Positions 1-7,448 of a DNA stretch of 23,669 bases are shown here, in pieces; positions within the stretch are counted from its first letter, which is position 1; each line of letters starts with the position of its first letter. Source of the DNA: Lentisphaerota bacterium (GTDB taxonomy: Bacteria > Verrucomicrobiota > Lentisphaeria > Oligosphaerales > PUNB01); assembly GCA_003552565.1 (NCBI GenBank), contig PUNB01000127.1:1-23669 (forward strand). Direction: 5' to 3'. Below the pieces are notes generated by a model. That model worked only from the letters and a program-made list of their open reading frames with translations, was not told the origin of the DNA and ran no database searches. Made by a program: the position numbers and the translations under genes.

Positions 1-89
1 AATTCTGAATGTTGAATATTGAATGATGAATTTTGAAGTGGAACTGTCTGGTCTGTCCGAAACTCAACATTCAGAATTCAAAATTCATT
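1..89. repeat. AT-rich intergenic inverted repeat at the window edge
   Basis: Bases 1-15 are a perfect reverse complement of bases 64-78 (15 of 15). A second pair, around 27-37 and 78-88, shares the core TGAATTTTGAA in inverted form. The interval between the arms shows no coding sense. The structure could extend left of the window. It may be a hairpin-forming dispersed element or part of a terminator for an unseen upstream gene; the sequence does not decide this. Confidence 0.6.
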
Positions 90-112
90 ATTAGTGTTCC
101 CTGTTTCTTCTA

Positions 113-261
113 CGGGGTATCTGGCCTTGCGCCGGCGGTCGAGCTTATGTGAGACTTCGCGTTGTTAACCTTGTCCCGAACTTTGTCCCGAACCTAATTC
201 CAAAGTCAAAAAACACTGGACAAGGTTCGGGACAAGGTTCGAGACAAAGTGCGAGACTAGG
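113..261 (+). repeat. Mosaic intergenic repeat, block A
   Basis: This block starts with a GC-rich module containing GCGCCGGCGGTC, followed by TTATGTGAGACTTC and then a module built from 12-bp units of the type AACCTTGTCCCG. Bases 169-194 pair with 224-249 (23 of 26), so it can form a long hairpin or cruciform. Bases 149-250 recur in inverted orientation at 7131-7220, with only two substitutions and the loss of one 12-bp unit, and again more diverged at 18214-18295. No transposase or target-site duplication was identified. The remaining bases to 404 hold only a possible promoter. Confidence 0.85.
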
Positions 262-321
262 TTTTATTATTCGTGCGTGTAAAGACCATAAACACCTTTT
301 CGCATACCCTCTCGCCAGGGC

Positions 322-349
322 TTGTGTTTGCATAATTCAAAGATATAGT
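322..349 (+). promoter_or_regulatory. Possible sigma70-type promoter for rubredoxin
   Basis: TTGTGT (322-327) and TATAGT (344-349) are separated by 16 bases, and the second box lies about 55 bases before the rubredoxin start. The -10 box matches the consensus well and the -35 box only partly. This would transcribe rubredoxin and probably the deoxyhypusine-synthase-like gene downstream. Confidence 0.35.
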
Positions 350-404
350 AACTTGTTATTGAAAATCACAGACATCAAGGCGCAAAAGATAAGGAATCAA
401 GCAA

Positions 405-563
405 ATGACTAAGTATGAATGTATTCCCTGCGGTTATATTTACGATCCGGAAAACGGTGATCCCGATAACGGTGTGGCTCCAGGCACTCCGTTTGAAGAA
501 CTGCCAGAAGACTGGGTGTGCCCAGAGTGCGGCGCCGGCAAAGACGAATTCGAGGCTTGCTGA
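405..563 (+). CDS. Rubredoxin (52 aa)
   Basis: This 52-residue protein carries the full rubredoxin fold signature: Cys6 and Cys9 in CIPCGY, and Cys39 and Cys42 in VCPECG. The conserved aromatic YIYDP and the EELPEDWVCP segment lie between them. The four cysteines bind one iron atom, and rubredoxin shuttles single electrons in the cytoplasm. Known partners in anaerobes include rubrerythrin and superoxide reductase; a rubrerythrin is encoded at 18971-19543. The ATG at 405 is the only start that gives the canonical N-terminus (MTKYEC). The stop at 561-563 lies 11 bases before the next gene, so the two are probably cotranscribed. Confidence 0.97.
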   Translation: MTKYECIPCGYIYDPENGDPDNGVAPGTPFEELPEDWVCPECGAGKDEFEAC

Positions 564-574
564 GGCGTTTTATA

Positions 575-1582
575 ATGGCTTCTTCGAATCAACAAAAAAC
601 TGTTTCCGACTATATCGGCCGCCACTTTCGCCATTTTAACGCCGCCACTTTAATTGATGCGGCTGACGCCTACAAAGATCACTTGCGGCAAGGCGGTAAA
701 ATGATGATAACGCTGGCGGGAGCCATGAGCACCGCTGAACTGGGACTTTCCCTGGCGGAATTGATCAGACAGGACAAGGTTCACGCCATATCCTGCACTG
801 GCGCCAACTTGGAAGAAGATATTTATAATTTGGTGGCCCATGATCATTACGAGCGGCTGCCGAACTACCGGGATTTAGCGCCCGCGGATGAACAGAAACT
901 GCTCGACCGGCAGCTTAATCGGGTCACTGACACCTGCATTCCAGAAGAAGAGGCCATGCGTCGCATTGAACGTAAGTTCATGGATCGCTGCCGCGAGCTG
1001 GAAACAAAAGACGAACGAGCTTTCCCACATCAGATTCTTTATCAGCTGTTGCGGGATGGAGCCTGGCACAGCGACTATCAGATCGACCCCGCTGACAGCT
1101 GGATGGCGGCCGCCAGTGAAAAAGACCTGCCTCTCTTCGTGCCCGGATGGGAGGACAGCACTTTAGGCAACATGTTCGCCGCCTCATGTATAAATGGCAG
1201 CATTGAAAATCCCAGCACCATACGCTCCGGCGTGGAATATATGATCGAACTCAAGCGTTGGTATGAAAACGAATGCAGTCGCATGGGCGGCGGTTTTTTC
1301 CAGATCGGCGGCGGTATCGCCGGAGATTTTCCCATCTGCGTGGTGCCGATGATGGAGCAGGATCTGTATATGGCCGGTGTAAAAAAATGGGAGTATTTCT
1401 GCCAGATCAGTGACTCAACCACCAGTTACGGCTCTTATTCGGGAGCGGTGCCTAATGAAAAGATTACCTGGGGGAAACTGGCGATAGACACTCCTAAATT
1501 CGTTATCGAGTCCGATGCCACCATTGTCGCACCGCTTATTTTCGCCAGAGTCCTGGCTGCGGAATCACCGGAAACAGCTTGA
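575..1582 (+). CDS. Deoxyhypusine synthase family protein (335 aa)
   Basis: The protein aligns along its length with the NAD-dependent deoxyhypusine/homospermidine synthase family. Visible landmarks are TGANLEED (75-82, nucleotide-binding region), GGGIAGDFPI (246-255) and NEKITWGKL near 294-302, where Lys301 matches the lysine that forms the enzyme-substrate imine. Eukaryotic enzymes modify eIF5A, which bacteria lack; bacterial relatives are thought to act in polyamine synthesis, for instance making homospermidine. The Lys-His-His that follows the glycine triplet in the eukaryotic enzyme is replaced here by Gly-Asp-Phe, so the acceptor substrate probably differs. I chose ATG 575 (MASSNQ), preceded by GAGG, because an earlier in-frame start would lie inside the rubredoxin gene. 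The exact reaction is unknown. Confidence 0.9.
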   Translation: MASSNQQKTVSDYIGRHFRHFNAATLIDAADAYKDHLRQGGKMMITLAGAMSTAELGLSLAELIRQDKVHAISCTGANLEEDIYNLVAHDHYERLPNYRDLAPADEQKLLDRQLNRVTDTCIPEEEAMRRIERKFMDRCRELETKDERAFPHQILYQLLRDGAWHSDYQIDPADSWMAAASEKDLPLFVPGWEDSTLGNMFAASCINGSIENPSTIRSGVEYMIELKRWYENECSRMGGGFFQIGGGIAGDFPICVVPMMEQDLYMAGVKKWEYFCQISDSTTSYGSYSGAVPNEKITWGKLAIDTPKFVIESDATIVAPLIFARVLAAESPETA

Positions 1583-1670
1583 CTTGCGGGAACAACTGCC
1601 TACTTTACAGTATTAAATTAAATTGAGTCCCGCTATCTTTAAATAAACAAAACATATCCTAGGTTAAATC

Positions 1671-2219
1671 ATGGAAGAATCACCCAAACTTAAAGTCGTC
1701 ACCAAGGAACTGAAGGGCCAAAGCTTCACTCTAAGCGGCCCCAAGCATACAATCGGCCGGACTGAGGCCTGTGACATCTGCATACCGAACGCCGCCGTCA
1801 GTTCTAAACACTGCACTTTGGAGCGCCAGGAGAATGGTGATTACCTCCTGACCGACCTGAACAGCACCAACGGCACGGTCGTCAACGGTAAAAAAGTCAG
1901 CACTCAACAGCTTCAGCACAGTGATATAATCCGTATCGGCGCGGTGGAAATCATCTATGAATCACCGGTCAAACAAGAGGATGAAGGAAGTTCTAAACGC
2001 AAAGGCGAAGAAGGCAAAAAAATCGATGTTCAACATACAGCCGGCAGTGCCGGCATAGCTGAAAGCCGTAATTTTTCTCCCTTTTCCTCGTCCTCCGGTT
2101 CACAACTGGACCGCGGTATTGGCAGAATGCCGAAAATTATCGGCATCGGTGTAATCATCGCCTTAGCCCTGGTGGTCGCAATTGCTTTAACCTACGTAAT
2201 TCTGGAACTGATTAATTAA
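1671..2219 (+). CDS. FHA-domain protein with C-terminal membrane anchor (182 aa)
   Basis: Residues about 8-97 form a forkhead-associated domain, the phosphothreonine-binding module. The hallmark residues are present: GR at 29-30, SSKH at 44-47 and NSTNG at 64-68. A charged Ser/Gly linker (about 100-150) follows, and then a single hydrophobic segment (about 155-179) ending close to the C-terminus. This gives a tail-anchored topology with FHA facing the cytoplasm. No kinase is encoded in the window, so its phosphorylated partner is unknown. A second FHA protein lies at 5126-6958. Gaps of about 90 bases upstream and 146 bases downstream suggest separate expression. No catalytic domain is visible. 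Confidence 0.9.
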   Translation: MEESPKLKVVTKELKGQSFTLSGPKHTIGRTEACDICIPNAAVSSKHCTLERQENGDYLLTDLNSTNGTVVNGKKVSTQQLQHSDIIRIGAVEIIYESPVKQEDEGSSKRKGEEGKKIDVQHTAGSAGIAESRNFSPFSSSSGSQLDRGIGRMPKIIGIGVIIALALVVAIALTYVILELIN

Positions 2220-2276
2220 ATAATGATTTCTTGATCCGCGGGGCCTCTCAAGCCGACAAGAAAAAAACCAGTTTAT

Positions 2277-2334
2277 AAAAACCCAGAATACCGCTTGTAA
2301 ATTTCTCATATACAGCCTTGCGGGTTCGGGTTTT
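2277..2334 (+). terminator. Possible terminator or attenuator upstream of ftsH
   Basis: AAAACCC with following bases near 2278-2294 is imperfectly complementary to GCGGGTTCGGGTTTT at 2320-2334, and is followed by a T-rich stretch. The loop is long (about 25 bases) and the stem has bulges, so this is weak. It could end transcription of the FHA gene or act in the ftsH leader. Confidence 0.3.
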
Positions 2335-2365
2335 ATTAGTTTTGATTTAACCTGAAGTAATAACC

Positions 2366-4495
2366 ATGTCGAAAACGTTTTTTCAAATTTTCGCCGAGCA
2401 GGATGACCAAAAGGAATCCGAACCCGCCCGCAAGCCAGCTGATAATTCCAGAGATAAAAAGCAGGCCGACTCCTTTGACAAGGAGAACAAAGGCAGGCAA
2501 GGGGGAGTTCGCCCCCCGCGCCCCCCTCTGCAAGTGTTCGTATTCTGGTTTATCCTGCTGTTCGCCTTGCCGCTGGTTATATACTTGGCCGGCCAGCAAC
2601 GCAAGGAAGAAGTTGAACCCCTGAGCCAGAAACAATTCGAACGCATTCTTGAAGAAGGGCGCGTCAAAGAAGCGATCATCATCCGCGACGCCGGCCGCGA
2701 CAGTGTACAATCCATTGAAGGAAAATACATTCCTGAAAGCGAAAAAGACACACCGGAACCGGAGACTCTGATCAGCTTCGAAGCGGAGGTCACCTACAGC
2801 GACGAGCTGGACAGCATGATCCGCCGGTACGCGGAAGATTACGATACTGAAACCGTCACCGCAATCTGGAGCAATCTTCTGATCTCCATCCTGCCGATAC
2901 TGATTCTGGTGCTTCTGCTTTACTTCCTGTTTTCACGGCAATTACGCTCGGCCGGCAAAGGGGCGCTGCAGTTCGGAAAGAGTAAAGCCAAAATGATCAG
3001 CCCCACCCAGGAAAAAGTCACCTTTGACGATGTCGCCGGCTGCAATGAAGCCAAAGACGAAGTTTCGGAGATCGTGGAATTCCTGAAAGCGCCTGAACGC
3101 TTCCAGAACATCGGCGGCAAAATCCCCAAAGGTGTTCTTATGGTCGGCCCGCCGGGAACCGGCAAGACTCTTCTGGCCAGAGCCATAGCCGGCGAAGCCG
3201 GGGTGCCGTTCTTCAGTATCAGCGGTTCCGATTTTGTCGAAATGTTTGTCGGAGTCGGAGCCAGCAGAGTTCGGGATATGTTCGCGGAAGGACAACGCAA
3301 CGCCCCATGCCTGATTTTCATTGATGAAATTGACGCTGTCGGCCGCTCTCGTTTCTCAGGTATCGGCGGCGGTCATGATGAGCGCGAGCAGACCCTTAAC
3401 GCCCTGCTCTCGGAAATGGACGGCTTTGAAACCAACAGCGGCATAATCGTCATCGCCGCCACCAACCGGCCGGATGTCCTTGATCCGGCGCTGATGCGGC
3501 CAGGTCGTTTCGACCGCCGGGTGGCTATTGATCTGCCCGACATGGACGGACGCAGAAGAATCCTGCAAATCCATAGTCTGAAAGTCAAAATGAGCGAAGA
3601 CACTGACCTGTCCGTCATCGCCAAAGGCACTCCCGGCTTCAGCGGCGCCGACCTGGCCAACCTGATTAATGAGGCGGCTCTGGCAGCGGCGAGCCAGGGG
3701 AAAAAGGAAATTGACCTGGATGACCTTGAGGAAGCCCGCGACAAGGTCCGATGGGGAAAAGAAAGACGCAGCCGCAAACTGGATGAAAACGACAAACGTA
3801 TAACCGCCTTCCACGAAGCCGGTCATACCCTGGCGGGACTGCTTTGTGAAAACGCCACCCCCGTGCATAAAGTCACCATTATTCCTCGCGGAACCGCTTA
3901 CCTCGGCGCCACAATGAACCTGCCGGAGCGCGACCGCTACACCGCCAGCCGAGCGGAAATGGAGGATCAGATCGCAGTTCTTATGGCTGGAAGAATCGCC
4001 GAAAAGCTGCTGCTCGATGATATCACAAGCGGCGCCTCGATGGATCTGCGTCAGGCCACTGAAATCGCCCGACGAATGGTCTGCGAGTGGGGAATGAGTG
4101 AGAAAATCGGACCGCTCAATTTCGGTGACCGCTCCGAACATATATACGTTGGACGCGATATTACTAAAACCGAGGATTACAGTGAAGAAACAGCTCGGGA
4201 AATCGACCAGGAAATCAGGACAATCATCCTGGCGGCGGAACAAAGAACCACGAAAATGCTGCAGGACAATCTGGACAAACTGAAGATGCTGGGAGAATCC
4301 CTGCTGGAAAAAGAAACCATGACCGCCGATGAAATACGGGAAATGCTCGGCTTCCCGCCGCCCGAAGATGAACAAGAAGCACCGCCGGAGGAAAAAGAAC
4401 CGCGGACATCTACCAAAACCAAGGATGATGAAAATCCGGCGGAAGAGAAGCAGGACAATAGCGAACCGATAGACACTAATAATGAAAATGATTAG
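2366..4495 (+). CDS. ftsH: ATP-dependent zinc metalloprotease FtsH (709 aa)
   Basis: This is the membrane-anchored AAA+ protease that degrades misfolded membrane proteins and regulatory substrates as a hexamer. Two membrane spans (about 57-76 and 170-189) flank a periplasmic domain. The AAA+ module has Walker A GPPGTGKT (261-268), Walker B LIFIDE (316-321) and the second region of homology with arginines at 378-384. The protease domain carries HEAGH (483-487), and Asp560 in SGASMDLRQAT is the likely third zinc ligand. Unusual parts are a hydrophilic cytoplasmic extension of about 56 residues before the first span and a Glu/Pro/Lys-rich tail (about 665-709). ATG 2366 is the natural start. The gene stands between an FHA gene and purE, with about 110 bases before purE. 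Confidence 0.98.
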   Translation: MSKTFFQIFAEQDDQKESEPARKPADNSRDKKQADSFDKENKGRQGGVRPPRPPLQVFVFWFILLFALPLVIYLAGQQRKEEVEPLSQKQFERILEEGRVKEAIIIRDAGRDSVQSIEGKYIPESEKDTPEPETLISFEAEVTYSDELDSMIRRYAEDYDTETVTAIWSNLLISILPILILVLLLYFLFSRQLRSAGKGALQFGKSKAKMISPTQEKVTFDDVAGCNEAKDEVSEIVEFLKAPERFQNIGGKIPKGVLMVGPPGTGKTLLARAIAGEAGVPFFSISGSDFVEMFVGVGASRVRDMFAEGQRNAPCLIFIDEIDAVGRSRFSGIGGGHDEREQTLNALLSEMDGFETNSGIIVIAATNRPDVLDPALMRPGRFDRRVAIDLPDMDGRRRILQIHSLKVKMSEDTDLSVIAKGTPGFSGADLANLINEAALAAASQGKKEIDLDDLEEARDKVRWGKERRSRKLDENDKRITAFHEAGHTLAGLLCENATPVHKVTIIPRGTAYLGATMNLPERDRYTASRAEMEDQIAVLMAGRIAEKLLLDDITSGASMDLRQATEIARRMVCEWGMSEKIGPLNFGDRSEHIYVGRDITKTEDYSEETAREIDQEIRTIILAAEQRTTKMLQDNLDKLKMLGESLLEKETMTADEIREMLGFPPPEDEQEAPPEEKEPRTSTKTKDDENPAEEKQDNSEPIDTNNEND

Positions 4496-4603
4496 GGATT
4501 GGGAATTTGTAAACAATTATTAGCAAATTCTCCACCATAATCGATATTCATCCGCACTTTATAAGTAAGAATCACATTAACACCTATAAGGAACAAACTT
4601 AAT

Positions 4604-5110
4604 ATGGAAAAACCTAAAGTGGCAATTCTGATGGGCAGCAAGTCGGACGCGGAAAAAATTAAGCCGGCTGTTGACACTTTGAACGATCTGCAAATACCCT
4701 GCGCCGTCAGAGTGATGTCCGCTCACCGAACCCCGGCCAAGGTTGCGGAATTCGCCGGCAATGCCGAAGCCGAGGGTATTCAAGTACTCATCGCCGCCGC
4801 CGGCATGGCTGCGCATTTGGCGGGAGTGGTGGCCGCTCACACCATGCTGCCGGTTATCGGCATCCCCGTTCAGGGCGGCGCCCTGAACGGACTTGACGCG
4901 CTTCTGGCAACAGTTCAGATGCCGGGCGGCATCCCCGTTGGCACCACCGCCATCGGCGGCGCCGGCGCCAAAAACGCGGCTTTGCTGGCGGCCCGTATAA
5001 TCGCTCTTCAGGATAAGGAACTGCGCCAGCGCCTGCAAAAAGACAGAGAGAACCAGGAAGATAGCGTCAGCCAGGCCGATCAAAGCCTGCAGCAGGAGCT
5101 GGGGTTATAA
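4604..5110 (+). CDS. purE: N5-carboxyaminoimidazole ribonucleotide mutase PurE (168 aa)
   Basis: Class I PurE interconverts N5-CAIR and CAIR in de novo purine synthesis in the cytoplasm. Diagnostic motifs are GSKSD (11-15), SAHRTP from residue 39 with the catalytic histidine, GMAAHLAG, and the GGAGAKNAALLAARI segment. The length is normal apart from a short Gln/Glu-rich tail. AAGGAA precedes the ATG at a suitable distance. purK, its usual partner, is not in this window. The next gene (FHA-GTPase) begins 15 bases after the stop and is probably cotranscribed. A perfect 7-bp inverted repeat (GAATTTG/CAAATTC) lies in the upstream gap, between about 4502 and 4529, with unknown role. Confidence 0.97.
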   Translation: MEKPKVAILMGSKSDAEKIKPAVDTLNDLQIPCAVRVMSAHRTPAKVAEFAGNAEAEGIQVLIAAAGMAAHLAGVVAAHTMLPVIGIPVQGGALNGLDALLATVQMPGGIPVGTTAIGGAGAKNAALLAARIIALQDKELRQRLQKDRENQEDSVSQADQSLQQELGL

Positions 5111-5125
5111 AGAAGTCCCTTTCTC

Positions 5126-6958
5126 ATGAATGAACAGTCACAAATAACAGTACGAGTCAAATCTCCCGAGATTGGCGAATTCACCCAACTGGCTCCCTGG
5201 CTGCCCTGCATTATCGGACGCTCCCCTGCCTGCGGAATTTTTATTGACGATCCTTCCATCTCAAATCGGCACGCCGTTCTGACCCATTCTCGGGAAGGCG
5301 GAGTAATGGTGCGGGATCTGGAAAGTACGAACGGCGTGATCTATGACGGCCGCAAAGTTCAGCAAACTGACCTGAACCTTCCGGCGGAACTGATACTGGG
5401 CAATGTATCCGTCAACATCCTGGCGGAAAAAGAAACCGCCTCTGAGACCGACAACCAAATCGAGTCTGAAGAACTTCTCCACACGTCGGCCAAAGAAAGC
5501 GGAAAAAAAGAGAAAAAACCAGATTCCGGCATCGCTCCGCGCTCATCCGGCCTTTCAAAAACCGAGCAGGACATAACCTGTCCCCATTGCTGGCATCGGT
5601 TCGCTCTTGAAGATTTTCTCTATATCGCCCGTCATCATGACTTAACCGGCGACCCTCTTCTCGGCGAGGATGCCCAGCAGAGATTCCTTCCCTCCAAATT
5701 CACCCCGGAAGGACACGCTGTCGACAGCGCCGGCTGGGTCTGTCCGGAAGTGGCCTGTCCTCGCTGTCATTTGCGGCTGCCCAAAACCCTGGCCGCAATG
5801 CCGCCGCTTTTCGTTTCCATGGTCGGCGCCCCAGCCAGCGGCAAATCCTACCTGCTTACTTCGATGATGTGGGAACTTCGCAATACACTGGCTCAGAAGT
5901 TCGCCATAACTATTACTGATACGGACGCTGTCAGCAATCAATTGTTGAACGAATTCGAAGAAGCGCTGTTCCTAACATCCGATCCAGACCGGAAAACCGC
6001 GTTAAAGAAAACCGAACTGCAAGGCGAAATGTATAATCAGGTCAGACTGGACAACATGCTGGTCAACCTGCTTAAACCCTTTTTGTTCACCTTGCGCCCT
6101 TCTGAGCATCATCCAGACTATGAGAACGTCCGCCACCGAGTCTCCAGAACCCTGGTTGTTTACGACAACGCCGGTGAACATTTCGAGCCGGGGATGGATT
6201 CAGTGGAAAACCCCGGGACTCAGCACCTGATGTACTCGGACACCGTTTTTTTCCTGTTTGACCCCACCAAGGACAGCCGTTTTCGAAAACGTCTTGGACA
6301 TCAAACGGATCCGCAGCTTTCGAAAGAATCGCGCGTTCAGCGCCAGGAAGTGCTGCTGACGGAAATGAATAACCGCATTGAAAAATACACTGGGAAACAG
6401 CACCGGGAGAAATCTGATAAAACCTTAGTCATAATTGTACCGAAATGCGACCTCTGGCTGGATCTACTGGGATATGACATACCTGTCGAACCCTGGCGCT
6501 GGCAGCCGAACTATCGCACTTACGGACTGGATGTGGACTGCATCATGAGGACCTCTTTCTCTATCCGCTGCCTGCTGGAGGAAATATGCCCTGAACTGGT
6601 GGCCAACGCGGATGCTTTCACCGACGACCTTGTTTTTCTGCCTAACAGCGCCCTCGGATGCAGTCCGGAACTGGATGAGCAATCCGGCATGCTTGGGGTC
6701 TATCCTCGGGACATAAAACCATTCTGGGCACAAGTACCCCTGATCTATTTCCTCCATCAGCATGGATTAACTCCCGTGCTGGACAACCAGCAATTGCCGG
6801 AAATGCCGTTGACTGAAGTTACAGCCGCCCGCAGCGGCGACATTTTTTTCGTCGATCTGCCGAACCGCAAGCTCCCCCTGCAAGTGCCGAAAAACTATAA
6901 GGGCTATCGCCTACGATGCCCTGAAACAGGCCAGTGGTTCAGGATCTCGAACGACTAG
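5126..6958 (+). CDS. FHA - zinc ribbon - GTPase-like protein (610 aa)
   Basis: The N-terminal FHA domain (about 7-99) has GR at 31-32, SISNRHA at 44-50 and STNG at 67-70. After a Lys/Ser-rich linker, CPHC (152-155) and C206/C211/C214 suggest a zinc ribbon. A P-loop NTPase follows: GAPASGKS (234-241) as G1, DNAGE (347-351) as a G3-like motif, and PKCD (439-442) as a degenerate G4 (usually NKxD), so GTP is the likely nucleotide. This layout resembles the double-GTPase families described beside GTPase-associated proteins in bacterial conflict systems; I base that on memory, without a profile search. Other cysteines near the end (RCPETG) may form a second small metal site. It is 15 bases after purE, but the functional partners are more likely the genes at 7449 and 8396. 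No membrane segment is visible. Confidence 0.85.
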   Translation: MNEQSQITVRVKSPEIGEFTQLAPWLPCIIGRSPACGIFIDDPSISNRHAVLTHSREGGVMVRDLESTNGVIYDGRKVQQTDLNLPAELILGNVSVNILAEKETASETDNQIESEELLHTSAKESGKKEKKPDSGIAPRSSGLSKTEQDITCPHCWHRFALEDFLYIARHHDLTGDPLLGEDAQQRFLPSKFTPEGHAVDSAGWVCPEVACPRCHLRLPKTLAAMPPLFVSMVGAPASGKSYLLTSMMWELRNTLAQKFAITITDTDAVSNQLLNEFEEALFLTSDPDRKTALKKTELQGEMYNQVRLDNMLVNLLKPFLFTLRPSEHHPDYENVRHRVSRTLVVYDNAGEHFEPGMDSVENPGTQHLMYSDTVFFLFDPTKDSRFRKRLGHQTDPQLSKESRVQRQEVLLTEMNNRIEKYTGKQHREKSDKTLVIIVPKCDLWLDLLGYDIPVEPWRWQPNYRTYGLDVDCIMRTSFSIRCLLEEICPELVANADAFTDDLVFLPNSALGCSPELDEQSGMLGVYPRDIKPFWAQVPLIYFLHQHGLTPVLDNQQLPEMPLTEVTAARSGDIFFVDLPNRKLPLQVPKNYKGYRLRCPETGQWFRISND

Positions 6959-7049
6959 TGTGGTGATCGCTATTAGGTGGACCCCGTCCGGAAAGGGGGC
7001 CGAAACCTGAAGGCCGAGGGCTGAAATCAGACAGTTTCTCCTCTTTAAG

Positions 7050-7292
7050 ATTATGCGAGGACTCATACAAGCCCGACCGCCGGCGCAAGGCACCGGATAC
7101 CCTGAGGTAGAGACTGGTGCGGCATAAAAAACTTTGTCTCGAACCTTGTCCCGAACCTTGTCCAGTGTGTTTTGACTTTGGAATCAGGTTCGGGACAAGG
7201 TTAACAACGCGAAGTCTCACATAAGCTTGACCGCCGGCGCAAAGCGCCCCTGATACCTGAACACTGAAACCGCGAGTCTCATACAGGCTGAA
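7050..7292 (-). repeat. Mosaic intergenic repeat, block B
   Basis: This block lies in the 490-base gap between the GTPase-like gene and its likely partner. It contains two copies of the GC-rich module (CCGCCGGCGC at about 7079 and 7231), one followed by GGATACCCTGAGG and the other by a variant GATACCTGA. Between them lies a 90-base copy of block A in the opposite orientation (7131-7220). A CTGAACACTGAAACC segment near 7257 recurs in blocks C, D and E. The rest of the gap (7293-7448) holds a short GGGC/GCCC hairpin near 7349 and nothing else recognisable. Confidence 0.85.
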
Positions 7293-7448
7293 TGGCTGGG
7301 TGAATAGTTTATGGCTAATTTCATCTAAGGCAAACTAGGCTCGTGATTTATTCGGGCTGAAGCCCTAGGAAATAACAGTTGCACCAAAAAAGCCACTATG
7401 AAGTTTAAAAAACTCATTTTGTCAATTTTTTACCGGTGTCAGTGATAT

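Noticed and set aside
113..261. Mosaic repeats considered as CRISPR or integron attC sites
   Set aside because: There is no regular repeat-spacer periodicity, no cas or integrase gene, and the 12-bp units are contiguous rather than separated by unique spacers. The blocks separate whole operons rather than single cassettes.
518..574. Upstream extension of the deoxyhypusine-synthase-like gene
   Set aside because: The extension overlaps the rubredoxin coding sequence in another frame, and the family-like N-terminus begins at 575 after a GAGG site.
1583..1670. GCGGGA/TCCCGC pair after the deoxyhypusine-synthase-like gene as a terminator
   Set aside because: The stem is only six bases with a loop near 40 bases and no T-run.
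3356..4516. Long minus-strand frame of 386 residues inside ftsH
   Set aside because: It is the antisense shadow of a fully conserved FtsH coding sequence, and its product shows no family resemblance.
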